DNA of 27,333 nucleotides from Dichomitus squalens LYAD-421 SS1. Lineage: Eukaryota; Basidiomycota; Agaricomycetes; Polyporales; Polyporaceae. The notes beneath the pieces were generated by a model, which worked only from the letters and a program-made list of their open reading frames with translations, was not told the DNA's origin and did no database searches. The position numbers were made by a program, and so were the translations under genes. Shown piece after piece: positions 8,362 to 18,945 of this stretch (position 1 is the stretch's first letter; each line of letters opens with the position of its first letter). Location of the stretch: contig NW_006766919.1 in NCBI RefSeq assembly GCF_000275845.1, positions 278,418 through 305,750 on the forward strand, written 5' to 3'.

Positions 8362-9126
8362 CTATGACGGGCATGCGTGTCTCTCCGCCAGAATTTGAGC
8401 AAGCACCTCCGCGGCGGGTGCGTAGTCGAAAGTCGAAGTTGTAAGTCGAAGTCTGATGTCAATGTACTGATGGTCTATCATGCGTATAGGAGCATGTGAA
8501 CCAATGCGATGTCGCAGCGAGCCAAGGATATTATAATGCGCTTCAGAAGCTTGGTGCAGTGTAGCCGAATACCTTAGGCCACAATGCAGCCAGAGTGGAC
8601 GCCAGCAGTGGTACCGATCACCCCAAAGGATTGATCGTGGTTGATGAATGTCGGCAGGTGAGGGAGAGGAGCTCTCGGTGACGATGGGAGTAGCGATGGC
8701 GAAGAAAGCGTCTATGGCTGCTGAAGATAGTAAGCCATACAACGATGAGGAGGTTGAGCTGACTGACCTATGATGAGGAAGCTGCTCTCCGTTATATAGG
8801 CATGGACTGCTCCTCATGGAGGCAAGAAGACAGACGGACGCTATAACTGCGAACAATAGTAGGAGACCGCATGTACCGCCAAGTCCCAGATGTGCAGTCC
8901 AATACGGAAAGTGAATAGGCAGTGTAACGAAAACCAAATGCCCAAACGCAATGAGCTGCGTGCACAGAGATATATGAGGATCATAATGGACGTCGCGGGA
9001 GGAGAAGTCGGGAGTGGAAAGCCCTGTCATGGAAATCGGAATACGGATTCCCACAGGTATAGGCGCGCAAGAAGAGTTGCGCTCACCGTATCGGTCGTCC
9101 GCCAGCACCTCACCTTCATCGTCCAT
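8362..9126 (-). CDS. Hypothetical membrane protein
   Basis: The minus-strand frame is open from an ATG at 9126 (MDDEGEVLADDRYG) to the stop at 8362-8364, about 254 residues unspliced. It has two strongly hydrophobic stretches: LIAFGHLVFVTLPIHF, and GGTCGLLLLFAVIASVCLL just after it. A weaker one reads AIDAFFAIATPIV. The first 14 residues may be spliced directly to LSTPDFSSRDVHYD by a 63-bp GTGAGC...ACAG intron that keeps the frame. The frame stays open further upstream to a TTG at 9183, but the ATG is the likelier start. The C-terminal third (SILWGDRYHC onward) has odd composition and may be read-through of unspliced sequence. I do not recognise a family. A small multipass protein is possible, but the gene model is unproven. 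Confidence 0.4.
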   Translation of the reverse strand: MDDEGEVLADDRYGERNSSCAPIPVGIRIPISMTGLSTPDFSSRDVHYDPHISLCTQLIAFGHLVFVTLPIHFPYWTAHLGLGGTCGLLLLFAVIASVCLLASMRSSPCLYNGEQLPHHRSVSSTSSSLYGLLSSAAIDAFFAIATPIVTESSSPSPADIHQPRSILWGDRYHCWRPLWLHCGLRYSATLHQASEAHYNILGSLRHRIGSHAPIRMIDHQYIDIRLRLTTSTFDYAPAAEVLAQILAERHACPS

Positions 9127-9356
9127 GGCCTCTATGATTGTCGTCTCTTCCCTCCGGGCGTCAGGTACACACCATCTGTACAACCTTAACGTGTCTTTGT
9201 CTTACGTGAGATGTTGCAGCCTGCCGAGTTAGGCATTAGGCCGTCTCCGCTGTCCCCCGGGTCCTCGCTGCGTGAGTTACGACTGTCACTTTTTCATTCA
9301 AGGATTGTCTCATAGGAGATTCTCATATTGGTATTGTCTGGATGCGTCTGTAGTCG

Positions 9357-10514
9357 GGGTATAGCCAGCTCGTCCAAACCCCCACCGGAAGAGCGCGCCG
9401 CGGAAATCATCAACACCCTTCCTCATCACGAAAACCGGCTCCGTTGTCATTGGCACGGGTGGCCGCCATCTCCCAGGAGCTCTAGGTCGTGAACGAGGAG
9501 ACTGTTTTTGCTGCTGGATTTTTTATCCTCATCTCGTTCATCTACAAGGTGCGTCTTACATCAGGTCGGGTCCCGCTTCGCCCTCCCCGTACTACAAGGC
9601 TGCTCCATACGGACGCGCTCCTAGAAACGGATTGCCGTTTATGTCGTGACAGGCATCGCGTAATGGGGTTGCGGAATGCTGGTTCGGTTTGTGCAGCCGC
9701 CCTTTTTGGACACACAGAGATCTCTGCATCTTCTCGCATATACTGGTAACGATTGATCGGTTGACAACACTTGCTGATACCTTCTCCTCGACAGGCGGTG
9801 AAGAAGCCCTACAAGGATTGGGCTGAAGGGCCACATCAAGCGCATCCGCGACATCCTCTACACGTCGTGCGCTGAGCACACCCAGGTGGTCAAGGACCGT
9901 ATCCAGTCTGTTGAGCAGATGAAGGACGTTGTCTCCGTCACCGAGGGTCTCTTTGCGCTCTCCAAGGTAAATCGTCTCTCCTCGTGAACCCTCCCACCCT
10001 ACATGCCGCCTCCGTTGCTCCTGTCCGTCCTTCCATATCTCTTTCCATACCCTTCACCTGATCCTCCACGCTCCCCATAACACCTGAATCGCGCGTTAAT
10101 GTATGCTGAAATGACATCTTACTCCCGGACAGGAGACTGCGCAGCTCGAGTCTGAGGCGTTCGTCCAGTGCCAGAAGGTCGCGCTCGCCGCGGAGGTTAA
10201 GGCTGTTCTCGATTCGTGGGTCCGCTTCAAGCAGCAGGCCAAGGAGAGCGAGCAAGCCGAGCTGGTCAAATCTGTCGTCGACTCCGTCCTCAAGAGCCTC
10301 AGCAACGAGAAGACGCAAATGGACATCTCGCCTCCGTTGTTGCTGAGATCGAGCGTACGTGTCTCATTTCATTGGGGTTTTCCATCTCCCTCCTTGAATG
10401 CCTAACCCCCACGACGTCTCGTTGTTTTGGTCTGTCATCTCGTGATTTGGCCTTAATGCTGATGAATCATATATGTCTATCTGCACAGAGCTCGTCCAGA
10501 ACAAGGCTATTTAG
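9357..10514 (+). pseudogene. ATP4: Mitochondrial F-type ATP synthase subunit b (subunit 4) pseudogene
   Basis: Subunit 4 (b) forms part of the peripheral stalk that holds F1 against Fo in the inner mitochondrial membrane. Here the reading moves between frames: SSKPPPEERAAEIIN (9364-), ITKTGSVVIGTGG, ELxVVNEETVFAAGFF (9477-), AVKKPYKDWAEG (9795-), KRIRDIL, TQVVKDRIQSVEQMKDVV, ETAQLESEAFVQ (10133-), KAVLDSWVRF, ending QLVQNKAI and TAG (10512-10514). The ETAQLESEAF and KAVLDSWVR blocks are hallmarks of the yeast and fungal protein. Lesions seen are a frameshift near 9421, a nonsense TAG at 9483-9485 in place of the expected Tyr, an extra G near 9828 and a missing base near 10326. Introns remain (9967-10132, 10355-10488, and one from about 9550 to 9794), so this is a genomic duplicate and not a retrocopy. 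A functional gene presumably exists elsewhere. Confidence 0.88.
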
Positions 10515-10679
10515 ATTACCGCCATTGTTCAGAATGTCATTTAGAGCGGTACATCGGCCTAATGAACCACTTCTGCTCACGGTTCCGTCATGGGCCGGTA
10601 GCCAACGATGAATATCCTGATGAAGACGCAGCTACTCTTCATGAGACTACACAAGGATCCTCGGTGCGAGTGCCGATGT

Positions 10680-11120
10680 TGACCCGCATGATGGCACGAA
10701 CGCAATCTGTTGGTTAGGATGATTGAGACGACTCGCCGTCTGCATCAATAAAGGCGCTATTCTTGCTACAAGCTTGCCCGACCTTGAGAAGATCCACTGA
10801 GCTCTTGGCGAGATTGCCAGTTGGCCAGCTCCGGTCACCCCAGCTACAGAAGATGTCGAAGGTGTATGATCCTGAAGCGTGGGGCAAGGGGTTGTGAGGC
10901 CTGTGAACCACGATGCAGGGACGCCCCGATTCCGCTCGGCCTGCTTCAGACGGGATCTCCGAGTAGGCGGGGCCGCCGCTGCCGCTGCCGCTTCCTGCAG
11001 CGCAGGGAAGGGGTACGGCTGGTCGTATTCCTCGGTATCGATGGCAGCGCATGCGATTGAGGCCTCGCAGGGATGGTTCCGACGGCATATATGTCCCGCC
11101 TCCGTCAGAATAGATGTAGG
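10680..11120 (-). pseudogene. Decayed C-terminal fragment of a FunK1-type kinase gene
   Basis: The minus strand reads AAIDTEEYDQPYPFPALQE then EAAAAAAAPP, matching TIDAQEFDRLYTPVPET and EAATAAQPP in the intact kinase at 11690-14339. Further on, LQDHTPSTSS and (in another frame) SSVDLLKVGQACSKNSAF match LQDHSELLN and SPEDLFKQVGLAPSKDNAF. The kinase core is absent and at least one frameshift separates the blocks. It lies 0.6 kb downstream of the intact gene on the same strand, so it is best read as the remnant of a tandem duplicate. Confidence 0.75.
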
Positions 11121-11126
11121 ATTCAA

Positions 11127-11689
11127 GCGAAGTAGGGCTCGACTCGGACAGCGTAACGTGGCACAGGCTGGGGTCTTCCGAGTCTAGCTCGTGGGATAGT
11201 CACCGGCCGAGCTGAGGGACGTGGTATGTAACCCGTGTGTATCAAGCAAGCCTCCATCAGTAAAGGCTGCAAGTTCTGAACGTCTTAAAGCTAATAAATG
11301 CGCCGCCGCCTGCTAGATTGCGCTGTACCTCTGGCGGCGCCCAGCATTCAGTTGCGCTCCAAATTTTTATTTGGCTTCCTTTCAACTATCTCTTCCGGAT
11401 CACGATATCAATGATGCCTGGAACATTGTACGCAGCCTATGTACCCTGAGCAATACGAGACCTTAAATGAGATCTTAGAGTTCTGCGGTGGCGGCCCTGG
11501 AATTACGGTAACAGGTAGGTCTTGAGCTGTGCGCGTTTCCCTGATGTTTTGCGGCAGAACTTTCACCAAGTGTACGGTTCACTAAGCGATGCAATGATAT
11601 GGAACACTAGTTTGCATTCTGTACTTGAAGTAAAGCTGATAGATACTATACATCCTATCGTACGGCGGGATGCTTCCCTAAACACGCAG
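11127..11689. other. Spacer between FunK1 fragment and FunK1 gene
   Basis: No gene seen. An AATAAA-like site is at about 11293. An inverted repeat GCGCCGCC (11300-11307) / GGCGGCGC (11333-11340) could form an 8-bp stem with a 25-base loop. Part of this stretch would be the 3' untranslated region of the FunK1 gene, which is transcribed leftward. Confidence 0.4.
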
Positions 11690-14339
11690 CTATGATTCAT
11701 CTAGACGCTCGACATTTTCGTGCACGCTAGTCAGCGGCGTGCCGGTGTCGAGCTTGAGACGCTTGGCCGGACGCGATGACTCGTTATGTGACGATCCAAA
11801 GGCGTTGTCCTTGCTAGGGGCCAGGCCGACCTGTTTGAAGAGGTCCTCCGGGCTCCTGACAAGGTCGTTAGCTGGCCAGTCAATCTCGGTACCCCATTCC
11901 CGAAGGACGTTCAAAAGCTCCGAATGATCCTGAAGCATGGGAGAAGGAGTGACCTGGAGAGGCCTGCGTTGACGTGACTCGACACTCTTCTTCTGCGCAT
12001 GCGCTCTAGCAAGGGTTATACGGGGGGGTTGTGCGGCTGTAGCAGCTTCTTGCTGAGGTGCCGTGGTAGCGGGGGTTTCAGGCACAGGAGTGTACAGCCG
12101 ATCGAATTCCTGGGCGTCAATGGTAGCGTAGTGAGCGGCGCAAATGTCTGCCAGGTCTTGGAGCAGAGCCAGTAGTGTCTTGTTGTTGTCAGGAGCGATC
12201 GCGGGGGTGGGGCTACACATCTGTCGAAACTTGATGAATCCGCCGACATATGCGCCATCCTCGGCGCGTCTCTCCACGTATTCGTACGTCGAACAGACAG
12301 TGTGCGTGAGAGTTTTCGTTTGTTCCGTCTTGTGAAAGCGAAGAACACAGTAGTGATAGACGTGCACAAATGATTCAATGTCGTCAGACACTGCGTAAGG
12401 TTTCCTTGGATATCTCTGAGACACCGCAGAGCGGAAGTACCAGGTTCCCTGTTCACAGACATGAGCACAAGTTGAATTCTGCGGAAGAGAAGGAGACACA
12501 CTGTGCGATCTGGCTGCCTCGGACCAAAACCGGGAACCATATACTCCTTGTATTTCGACAAGTCCCAGTCAACCAACAGTCCCACGTGGATGTCCTTCCC
12601 CTCGTCGTTCTTCGTGACGTATATGAGGATGTTGTTGTAGCTCACGTCGCGATGAAGGACACCGGCTTTCTCCCAAGCATCACGGTGTGCTGGTTATCAC
12701 ATGAGAAATGTGTACACACAGTATACCAGAAACAACGTACCAGACAGTGCGTCACCAATAACCATAGCTAGATCCTGATAGTCTTCGAAGTCGGACAACG
12801 GCCGGCATACCTCTTTCAGAAGGATGCGATAATGGCCTCGCGGGAGGGGGTTCGACTGCAGAAGTGCACCGGCACTCGTTCGCTGCCACGCGCCGGCCAC
12901 ATCTTCCCCACCTAGACACGTCGGGATGTATTCGACGACTCCCCTAGACCTAAGGCGCTCGTATACCTCATGCTCCGGATGGACGTGCGGTTGAATGTTC
13001 CGCCAAGAGTCTTTCAGATAGCGCAACGAATATGCGACGCTACCATCTTCCCCACTCTCCTTTTCGATGGCGACGTAGCCCCGAGTGCAGCGCCCAAACA
13101 GAGCGAGGTTCGAAAACGCAGGTTTGCCGACATAGAGCGTCTTGCCCTTGAACGTAACCTCGTGAGTCGGCCATTCGACAGATGAAGGCGAGTTCGTGGC
13201 CGGATCCCAACAGAGCGCTTCGCAGGCCAGCTTGCGGAGATACTCCGTAGGCACGGCGGCTGCCCAAGCCCTCAGAGCGCTCACCACACTTTCGTCCGCA
13301 AGGACAGCAGTGGGATCGAAGCCTAGCTGTTCGCGGGACATGCCTGCGAGTCGATAGAAGAAACGCTGGAAGGTGGTATCGGCGGTCGTCCCGTAGTGGA
13401 AGGGTGTGGATACAACGCCGCCAGAGCGATCGAAGAAGCAGATACGGGCTCTATCGCGGTAGACATAGAGCGCGTAGACGTGGGTGCGGTGCTGGTGTGC
13501 GAGGATGTTGGCGACGTACTCTGCGAATTGGCCGAGGGCTTTCCTGCCACCGTCCGTGTCGTCACGCGTGAAGCGAGTGCCCGGGTTATTGAACTCAAAA
13601 GCAGAGCCGTCGTGGTTGTGCTTGACCTCTACAAACGCAACCATATCTCCCCAGGCCCGTCGCCCTACCCAGTCCTTCCGAGCATTCTTGTCCTCCTCGC
13701 TCATCTTGCTCGTCTTCATGAAGTCATCGCGGTCCTTGTCGACTATCTTCCGAGTACGCTCGTTGTCAAGGTAGACAGCGCAGTCGGACCGGGTGCCCTT
13801 CTGGCTGGACTTGTGATCTTGGCCACTGACTTGCCAGCATGAGATGTCACGGACGACCAACGTGGGGCATACCCGCGCGGCAGAGTGGGCCATGACACAC
13901 TTTCAATATGGATGAGCACCAATCCCCAAGCTTCCTGATATTGTTTACGCACAATTTTAGGGTTCAAGTCGCTTTCCTTCTTTACTTTCGCAACGTGCGA
14001 GTCGTAGTCACAGTGCGTCAGGTAGTCACTACTGGGATCCTCTCCAGGAATGAACTCCTCGAACATCTTCTTCAGTTCGATCTCTGACAGATTGTCCGCC
14101 ATTCTTTCGAAGCCGGTATAAAGAGGTCGGAGGTCCTTGTTTTGCGGCTGATCGACAGAGTTACGTGTGACGTTGGCGCTTAGTTTGGACGGGGTATTCT
14201 CCGTGTCCCCTACAAACGGTTGCTGAGAAGGTGCCGGAGGAGGTGTACGACGAGACTGAGGTGGGGGATCCGGCGGGTTGCTGTTGACATTGCGGTCAAC
14301 GGAGCCGGAGAGCTGTTCGTTAGGCTGGTGGTTGGGCAT
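11690..14339 (-). CDS. FunK1-type fungal protein kinase, four exons
   Basis: Model: complement of 11690-12448, 12502-12689, 12741-13825 and 13873-14339, giving 832 residues with no stop. The introns are 53, 51 and 47 bp, all GT-AG. Residues 1-155 hold a Pro/Ser-rich start and then EIELKKMFEEFIPGED. The FunK1 body contains VAFVEVKHN, FAEYVANILAHQHR and RARICFFDRSGGVVSTPF. Kinase motifs appear when exons are joined: HRDVSYNNILIY (H at about 530, catalytic loop), VDWDLS (about 558-562, metal-binding DFG position), RTGTWYFRSA across the last intron, and DDIESFVHVYHY. The C-terminal 200 residues are an Ala/Gln-rich linker and a charged tail with RPAKRLKLD (about 806-814), which looks like a monopartite nuclear import signal. 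FunK1 kinases are a fungal-specific group expanded in basidiomycetes; substrates are unknown. It lies head-to-head with NLR copy 2, with 0.6 kb between. Confidence 0.88.
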
Positions 14340-14380
14340 GAAGGAGATGGCTGCTTACAGAGATCGGATTCCAATCTGCG

Positions 14381-14392
14381 ATATATATATTA
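14381..14392 (-). promoter_or_regulatory. Possible TATA element of the FunK1 gene
   Basis: An AT run (TAATATATATAT on the minus strand) lies 42-53 bp upstream of the FunK1 ATG at 14339. The position would leave a very short leader. It is the only TATA-like run close to this start. Confidence 0.3.
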
Positions 14393-14948
14393 GAATCACT
14401 GTGCTTGTCGATCTCTTTGTTCGACAGATCAGGCAATGTGAGGTCGAACCCGAGGTTCAGGCGTGGTCACGGAGGTAGTAGTCCGGCGGCTGCCGCGCCC
14501 TCCAAGTACCTAATTCGATGAGTCGAGTCATTCTATAGCAATTCTGCAATAGTCATCGTAGGGCTTACCCTAACGTCTCTTCCACCCACTCAGATCAAAG
14601 TCGTGCTGGTAGCCCACAGTGGCGGGTTCAAGAGGCGGGAGGTTAGCGCTAGAGCTGGTTGAACTTTCGGCGTCTGTCCCTTCCCGAAACGGGTCACTAG
14701 GCGTCAACCCGAGTACACAGAGTCACTAACTTATCACGCGCATTGACACGATGTCACCGGAATTAGGGCTAGTCACATCTCATATTGAGTTGGATTGGAG
14801 CCAGCATCATCCGCCGCTCGCCCAGAGATTCGTTCATTCCTGAGCTCACGGCTGTCGGTTCAGAGACGCGTTGTCCACCCGGAGCCCAGTTTCCGTGGTA
14901 CAGTCACTAGTGCTAGCTGCGTTGTATTACTAATTGATGTCACTCTAG
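14393..14948. other. Spacer between the divergent FunK1 gene and NLR copy 2 remnant
   Basis: No homologue of exons 1-4 of NLR copy 3 is visible here, which is why copy 2 is called 5'-truncated. A sequence resembling an intron (GTACAG at about 14898 with TACTAAT and CTCTAG at 14943-14948) precedes the first recognisable copy 2 exon. No other gene is seen. Confidence 0.45.
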
Positions 14949-17900
14949 GGCTACGCGCGGGAAGTAATGTACTATCAGGCTCACGGATCGATAGCAAAAT
15001 GGCCGACTTCACACTGGCTTTCCTGGACCTTCGGCGCCGTTTCACAGAACGAGGGGTGCTTCAATTGGAAATCAGGCTGGCGCAGGTTGCAGACATAAGT
15101 AGGCTCCCGCCGATCCCCATGAAGCCGCGTCCTAACTGATGGCCGGAGGTGCGACCATTGATCTATTCAACTTGGTCCACGTTCGAGGTGCAGGGCTGAA
15201 CTCGAGCAAGGCTTGTTTGGAGGGTACGCGCGTCAAGACGCTGGACGAGCTCTTGAGTTGGATCAATGACTCCGGTGCGCCTCCGGTGCGCTTCCTGTTT
15301 GGTGGGGCTGGCACCGGCAAGTCCGCTATCGCCCATTCCACCGGCATATACTTTAAGGCGCTCCGTCGTCTCGGCTCCTTCTTCTGCTTCGATCGTAATT
15401 TCCAAGGGGATCGTCATCCAGAATCCGTGATAAGCACTATTGCCCGCGACCTGGCGAACTGGAATCCGGACTTCCGCCGTGCGCTCGCGAACGTTCTCCG
15501 GGACCAGCGCGAACTTGGAAGAATCGACGGACTTCGCTGCACAATGGGAGGGCTTGATCCTCGAGCCACTCAAGCATGTTACGCTCGTTGGGCCAGTCCT
15601 CGTTGTCATCGACGCGTTCGACGAAAGCAGCTCCACAGATGCGCGCTCCCGCCCTCTACTGCTGAGTCTTCTCACGGAGGGTTCCGCGCAACTGCCTCCC
15701 AACTTCCGCATCCTCGTTACGTCTCGTCCCGAGCGCGATGTCGCGCGCGCTGTGTCCACGGCCCGCGCTAGACGACGCAGACTTCAAACTACTAGCGACC
15801 CGAGCGGAAGGCTTATTGCAGTGGGCGGCAACGGCCTGCAAAGCTATCCTTCAGAAGCCGGCAGGTCGCACGTTGAAAGAGCGGTTCGATAAACGTCTGG
15901 GCGACATACTGCGAGGTAGTGCTTATTCCCTCGACGACCTCTCTTCTGAAGACCAAGAGCTCATGATCCGTTACCACTCTGTCATGGCCCAGATCCTTTG
16001 CGCCTCTTCCCCGCTGTCGATCAATTCCCTGGATGAGATGCGTCGCCTCGCAACTGGTGTTCAGATGGACGAGGTGACTCTGATAGTGGCAGACATGGGT
16101 CCTCTACTCTCAGGGGTTTCTACTCGCACTTCGCCCATCCTTCCCCTCTATACCTCATTCCGCGACTTCTTGACCGACAAGGGTAGAAGTCAGAAGTGGT
16201 TTGTCGACATATCATCGGGACATTCCACTATGGCGCTCGGTTGCTTTCGCGTCATGAACACCGGGCTGTCGTTCGACATCTGTCGCCGAGACACGTCCTA
16301 TGTCTCGAACCGTAATCTTCCCGATTTGGACGCTCGCCTTGTCAAATTCGTTCCAGGGAGTCTGTCGTACGCCACGTGCAACTGGAAAGATCACCTTCCC
16401 GATAACCGGGTTCGACCAAACCGTGCGACAAGCGATAGACACGTTCGCGCATGAGAAGCTTGTTGCGTGGTTCGAACTGCTCAGCCTTCTTGGACACGTC
16501 AATCACACTGCGCCTTCTTTGCAAGCCGTGGTCAGGCTATATAAAGTAAGCATAAACTACAGACTCGAGAAGCTGACCTCACTCATGGCCGCCATAGAAC
16601 TTCGAAGGTACCACCTCTCATTAGTTACTGCTTGATGCAGTTTCTTTCATCCGGCGCTTCGGCAGTGTCCTCGTACATGCTGCCCCCCACATCTATATGT
16701 CAGCCTTGCCGTTCTCTCCGAGAACATCCAAGGTTCGGAACCACTTTCTCCCATCTTTCCGGTCTCTCCCGCGCGTTCAGCATCTTCATGACAAGTGGCC
16801 CCTCGTTGAACTTGTCCTGTTAGGTCACACCAACGTTGTTACTTCAGTGGCGTACTCCCCTGATGGTCGGCGTATCGTGTCCGGATCCTCAAATACTACA
16901 TTGCGTATGTGGGACGCAGAGACAGGTGAAGCGATCTATGCGCTACAACGTGGTCAGACTGTTCGATCAGTCGCCTTCTCTCCGGACGGCCGTAACGTCG
17001 CTGCAGGACTAGTGGATGGCACAGTACGCATATGGCACGCTGCTACCGGAGAAGCCGTTGGGAAACCGTTACAAGGTCACGACGGAGAGACATGGTGTAT
17101 CGCATACTCTCCAGATGGACGTTGCATCGTGTCCGGCACGAGTAACCGCACAGACCGATCCATCTGTGTCTGGTCGACGGAAACAGGCAGAATGCTTTAT
17201 GAAGCTATCCGCGGTCACACCTCCGGCATTCGCTGCGTTGCGTTTTCTCCGGACAACGCATATATCGCGTCGGGATCTGATGACACCACTGTTCGGGTTT
17301 GGGATGCCGTGACGGGCGGGATTGTCGGAAACCCTCTCGAGGGCCACACTGAGCTGGTGTACTCCGTCCTCTTCTCTCGGGACGGACTCCGTATTATCTC
17401 GGCGCCGACAGATTCAACAATCCGGATATGGGACGCCGAAACGCGCGAGCTATCAGGGCAGCCGTTCCGTAGCCACCTGGGCGCCGTGCGCTGAATCTCA
17501 CTCTCACTCGATGGGAGGCGGGTTGTGTCTGGGTCGTCGGAGTCGACCGCCCTTGGGTGGGACTTGGAGACGCGTCAGGTCGTAGGAGAGCCCCTTCTGG
17601 GGCATACCGCCATCGGTTTCTCTCCTGACGGCCGTCATACCGTGCCAGGCTTGGGCGATGCAACAATCAGAATCTGGTCTGCAGCGGATGCACGCACAAT
17701 GGCCGTTAAGGCTTCCGATAACATCCGAACTGATTCTGCTCATACGGGCACCGTACGCTCCCTTGCATACTCACCCGACGGACAGCGGTTCGCATCGGGC
17801 TCGTTGGATACGACAATCCGGGTGTGGCGTGCCGACACCGGAGAGCCCATTGGCAATCCTCTCCGCGGTCACTCGGGTGCCGTGTATTGCGTCACATATT

Positions 17901-18945
17901 CCCTGGATGGCGCTCACTTTTTGTCCGGCTCTTTCGATACCACCATCCGAGTCTGGGACTCAGAGACGCTCCTGGAGGTCGGAGAGCCCCTGCGCGGACA
18001 CACAAAGGCCGTATGGGCGATCAAGTACTCTCCGGATGGTCGCTGGTTCGTCTCAAGCTCGGAAGACTTCACTATCCGCGTATGGGATGCGCAGACATAC
18101 GAACCCCTCATTGAGCCTTTTGTCGGCCACAGGGGAGGCGTCTTCTCTGTCGCGTATTCCCCTGATTGCAAGTTCATCGCATCGGGCTCATACGGTCAGA
18201 CTGTGCGTGTGTGGGAGGCCGATACTGGGCGTGCCGTGGGCAAGCCATTCCGCGGCCATTCAGGCATTGTGGGGGCTGTTTGCTGGTCTGAGGACGGCCG
18301 CTACATCATCTCCTCTGCTGACATGGATAACCTGCTCAGAGTCTGGGACGTAGAGAGACAGGCACCGGAAGGCGAGCCTTTCCGTGGCCACACAGGTGCT
18401 GTGTATGCTTTAATGCATACTCCCGACTACCGCCGGATGATCTCAGGGGCTATAGACGCCACGATCAGAATGTGGGACTGTCGAACGCGACAGTCTGTTG
18501 GGGAGAGCTTGTTTGATCCCACAGGATTCATACAGACCGTCGCTCTCTCCGGATGGTCGCCATATCGCATCGAGCTCAGACGAGTCGACCATCCGGGTAC
18601 GGGACTCGGACGCTATCACAGGCAAGTGGCTTGCATGCACATGTTATCTGTGAGCTGATCGCATTCCTCTGCTAAGATCCTTCGGTGGCCCAACGGTATT
18701 CCGTTATAAAATTCAGGCCAGCGTGCAATGTTTCGGAAGGTGCTCTTGCACTCCCGGACAGTACCAAGTTCAAGATGGTAAACGGTTGGGTTGTCGATGA
18801 GGACAACAATTTGGTGTTGTGGGTGCCAGACGAGTATCGCCCTTCTCTGTGGTGGCCAGGGCTGCTGTTGCTCATCGGACGTGAGCCGCTTTCCATAGAC
18901 TTCGCAACTGCATGTCATGGAACACAATGGGCAAAATGCCAGTGA
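14949..18945 (+). pseudogene. NACHT-WD40 NLR copy 2, 5'-truncated and multiply broken
   Basis: Recognisable exons follow the copy 3 structure. The first (14949-15098) reads LRAGSNVLSGSRID. A 50-bp intron (15099-15148) with a CTAAC branch site follows. The NACHT exon then has the P-loop GGAGTGKSA (15301-) and Walker [11 protein letters not shown] (about 15598). Fourteen WD40 repeats and the C-terminal module (WVPDEYRPSLWW, GTQWAKC) complete it. Lesions are: a 1-bp shift near 15527; about 122 bp missing near 15765 relative to copy 3; an in-frame loss after SLDDL (about 15940); a shift near 16405; TGA at 17492-17494 within repeat 6; a shortened repeat 7 (about 17600); and a 2-bp loss near 18551 in repeat 14. 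A TAG at 16622-16624 may lie in the intron instead. The WD40 and C-terminal parts are more diverged from copies 1 and 3 than those are from each other. Confidence 0.88.
18622..18676 (+). other. GC-AG intron before the C-terminal module, NLR copy 2
   Basis: The donor AG|GCAAGT is conserved exactly as in copies 1 and 3, and the acceptor is GCTAAG (55 bp). After splicing, the next codons read DPSVAQRYSV. In this copy the upstream frame is already shifted by the lesion near 18551, so the splice would restore the C-terminal frame only for the repaired frame, not the present one. Confidence 0.6.

Noticed and set aside
11300..11340. GC-rich hairpin as a transcription terminator
   Set aside because: Intrinsic terminators are bacterial, and the stem is only 8 bp with a 25-base loop. 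It is recorded only as an inverted repeat in a fungal spacer.
12697..13893. The FunK1 region as two or three separate genes
   Set aside because: The catalytic loop HRDVSYNNIL and the RTGTW motif are each completed only when the 51-bp and 53-bp introns are removed, and all exons then join in one frame.
16622..16624. A certain second nonsense codon in NLR copy 2
   Set aside because: The TAG could be the end of the intron that starts at 16546, since the following codon is in phase. It is left as undecided and not counted as a lesion.
17486..17516. An intron removing the TGA at 17492-17494
   Set aside because: The only GT...AG pair that fits is about 31 bp, has no branch site, and would delete conserved WD40 residues. 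No intron is present there in copies 1 or 3.
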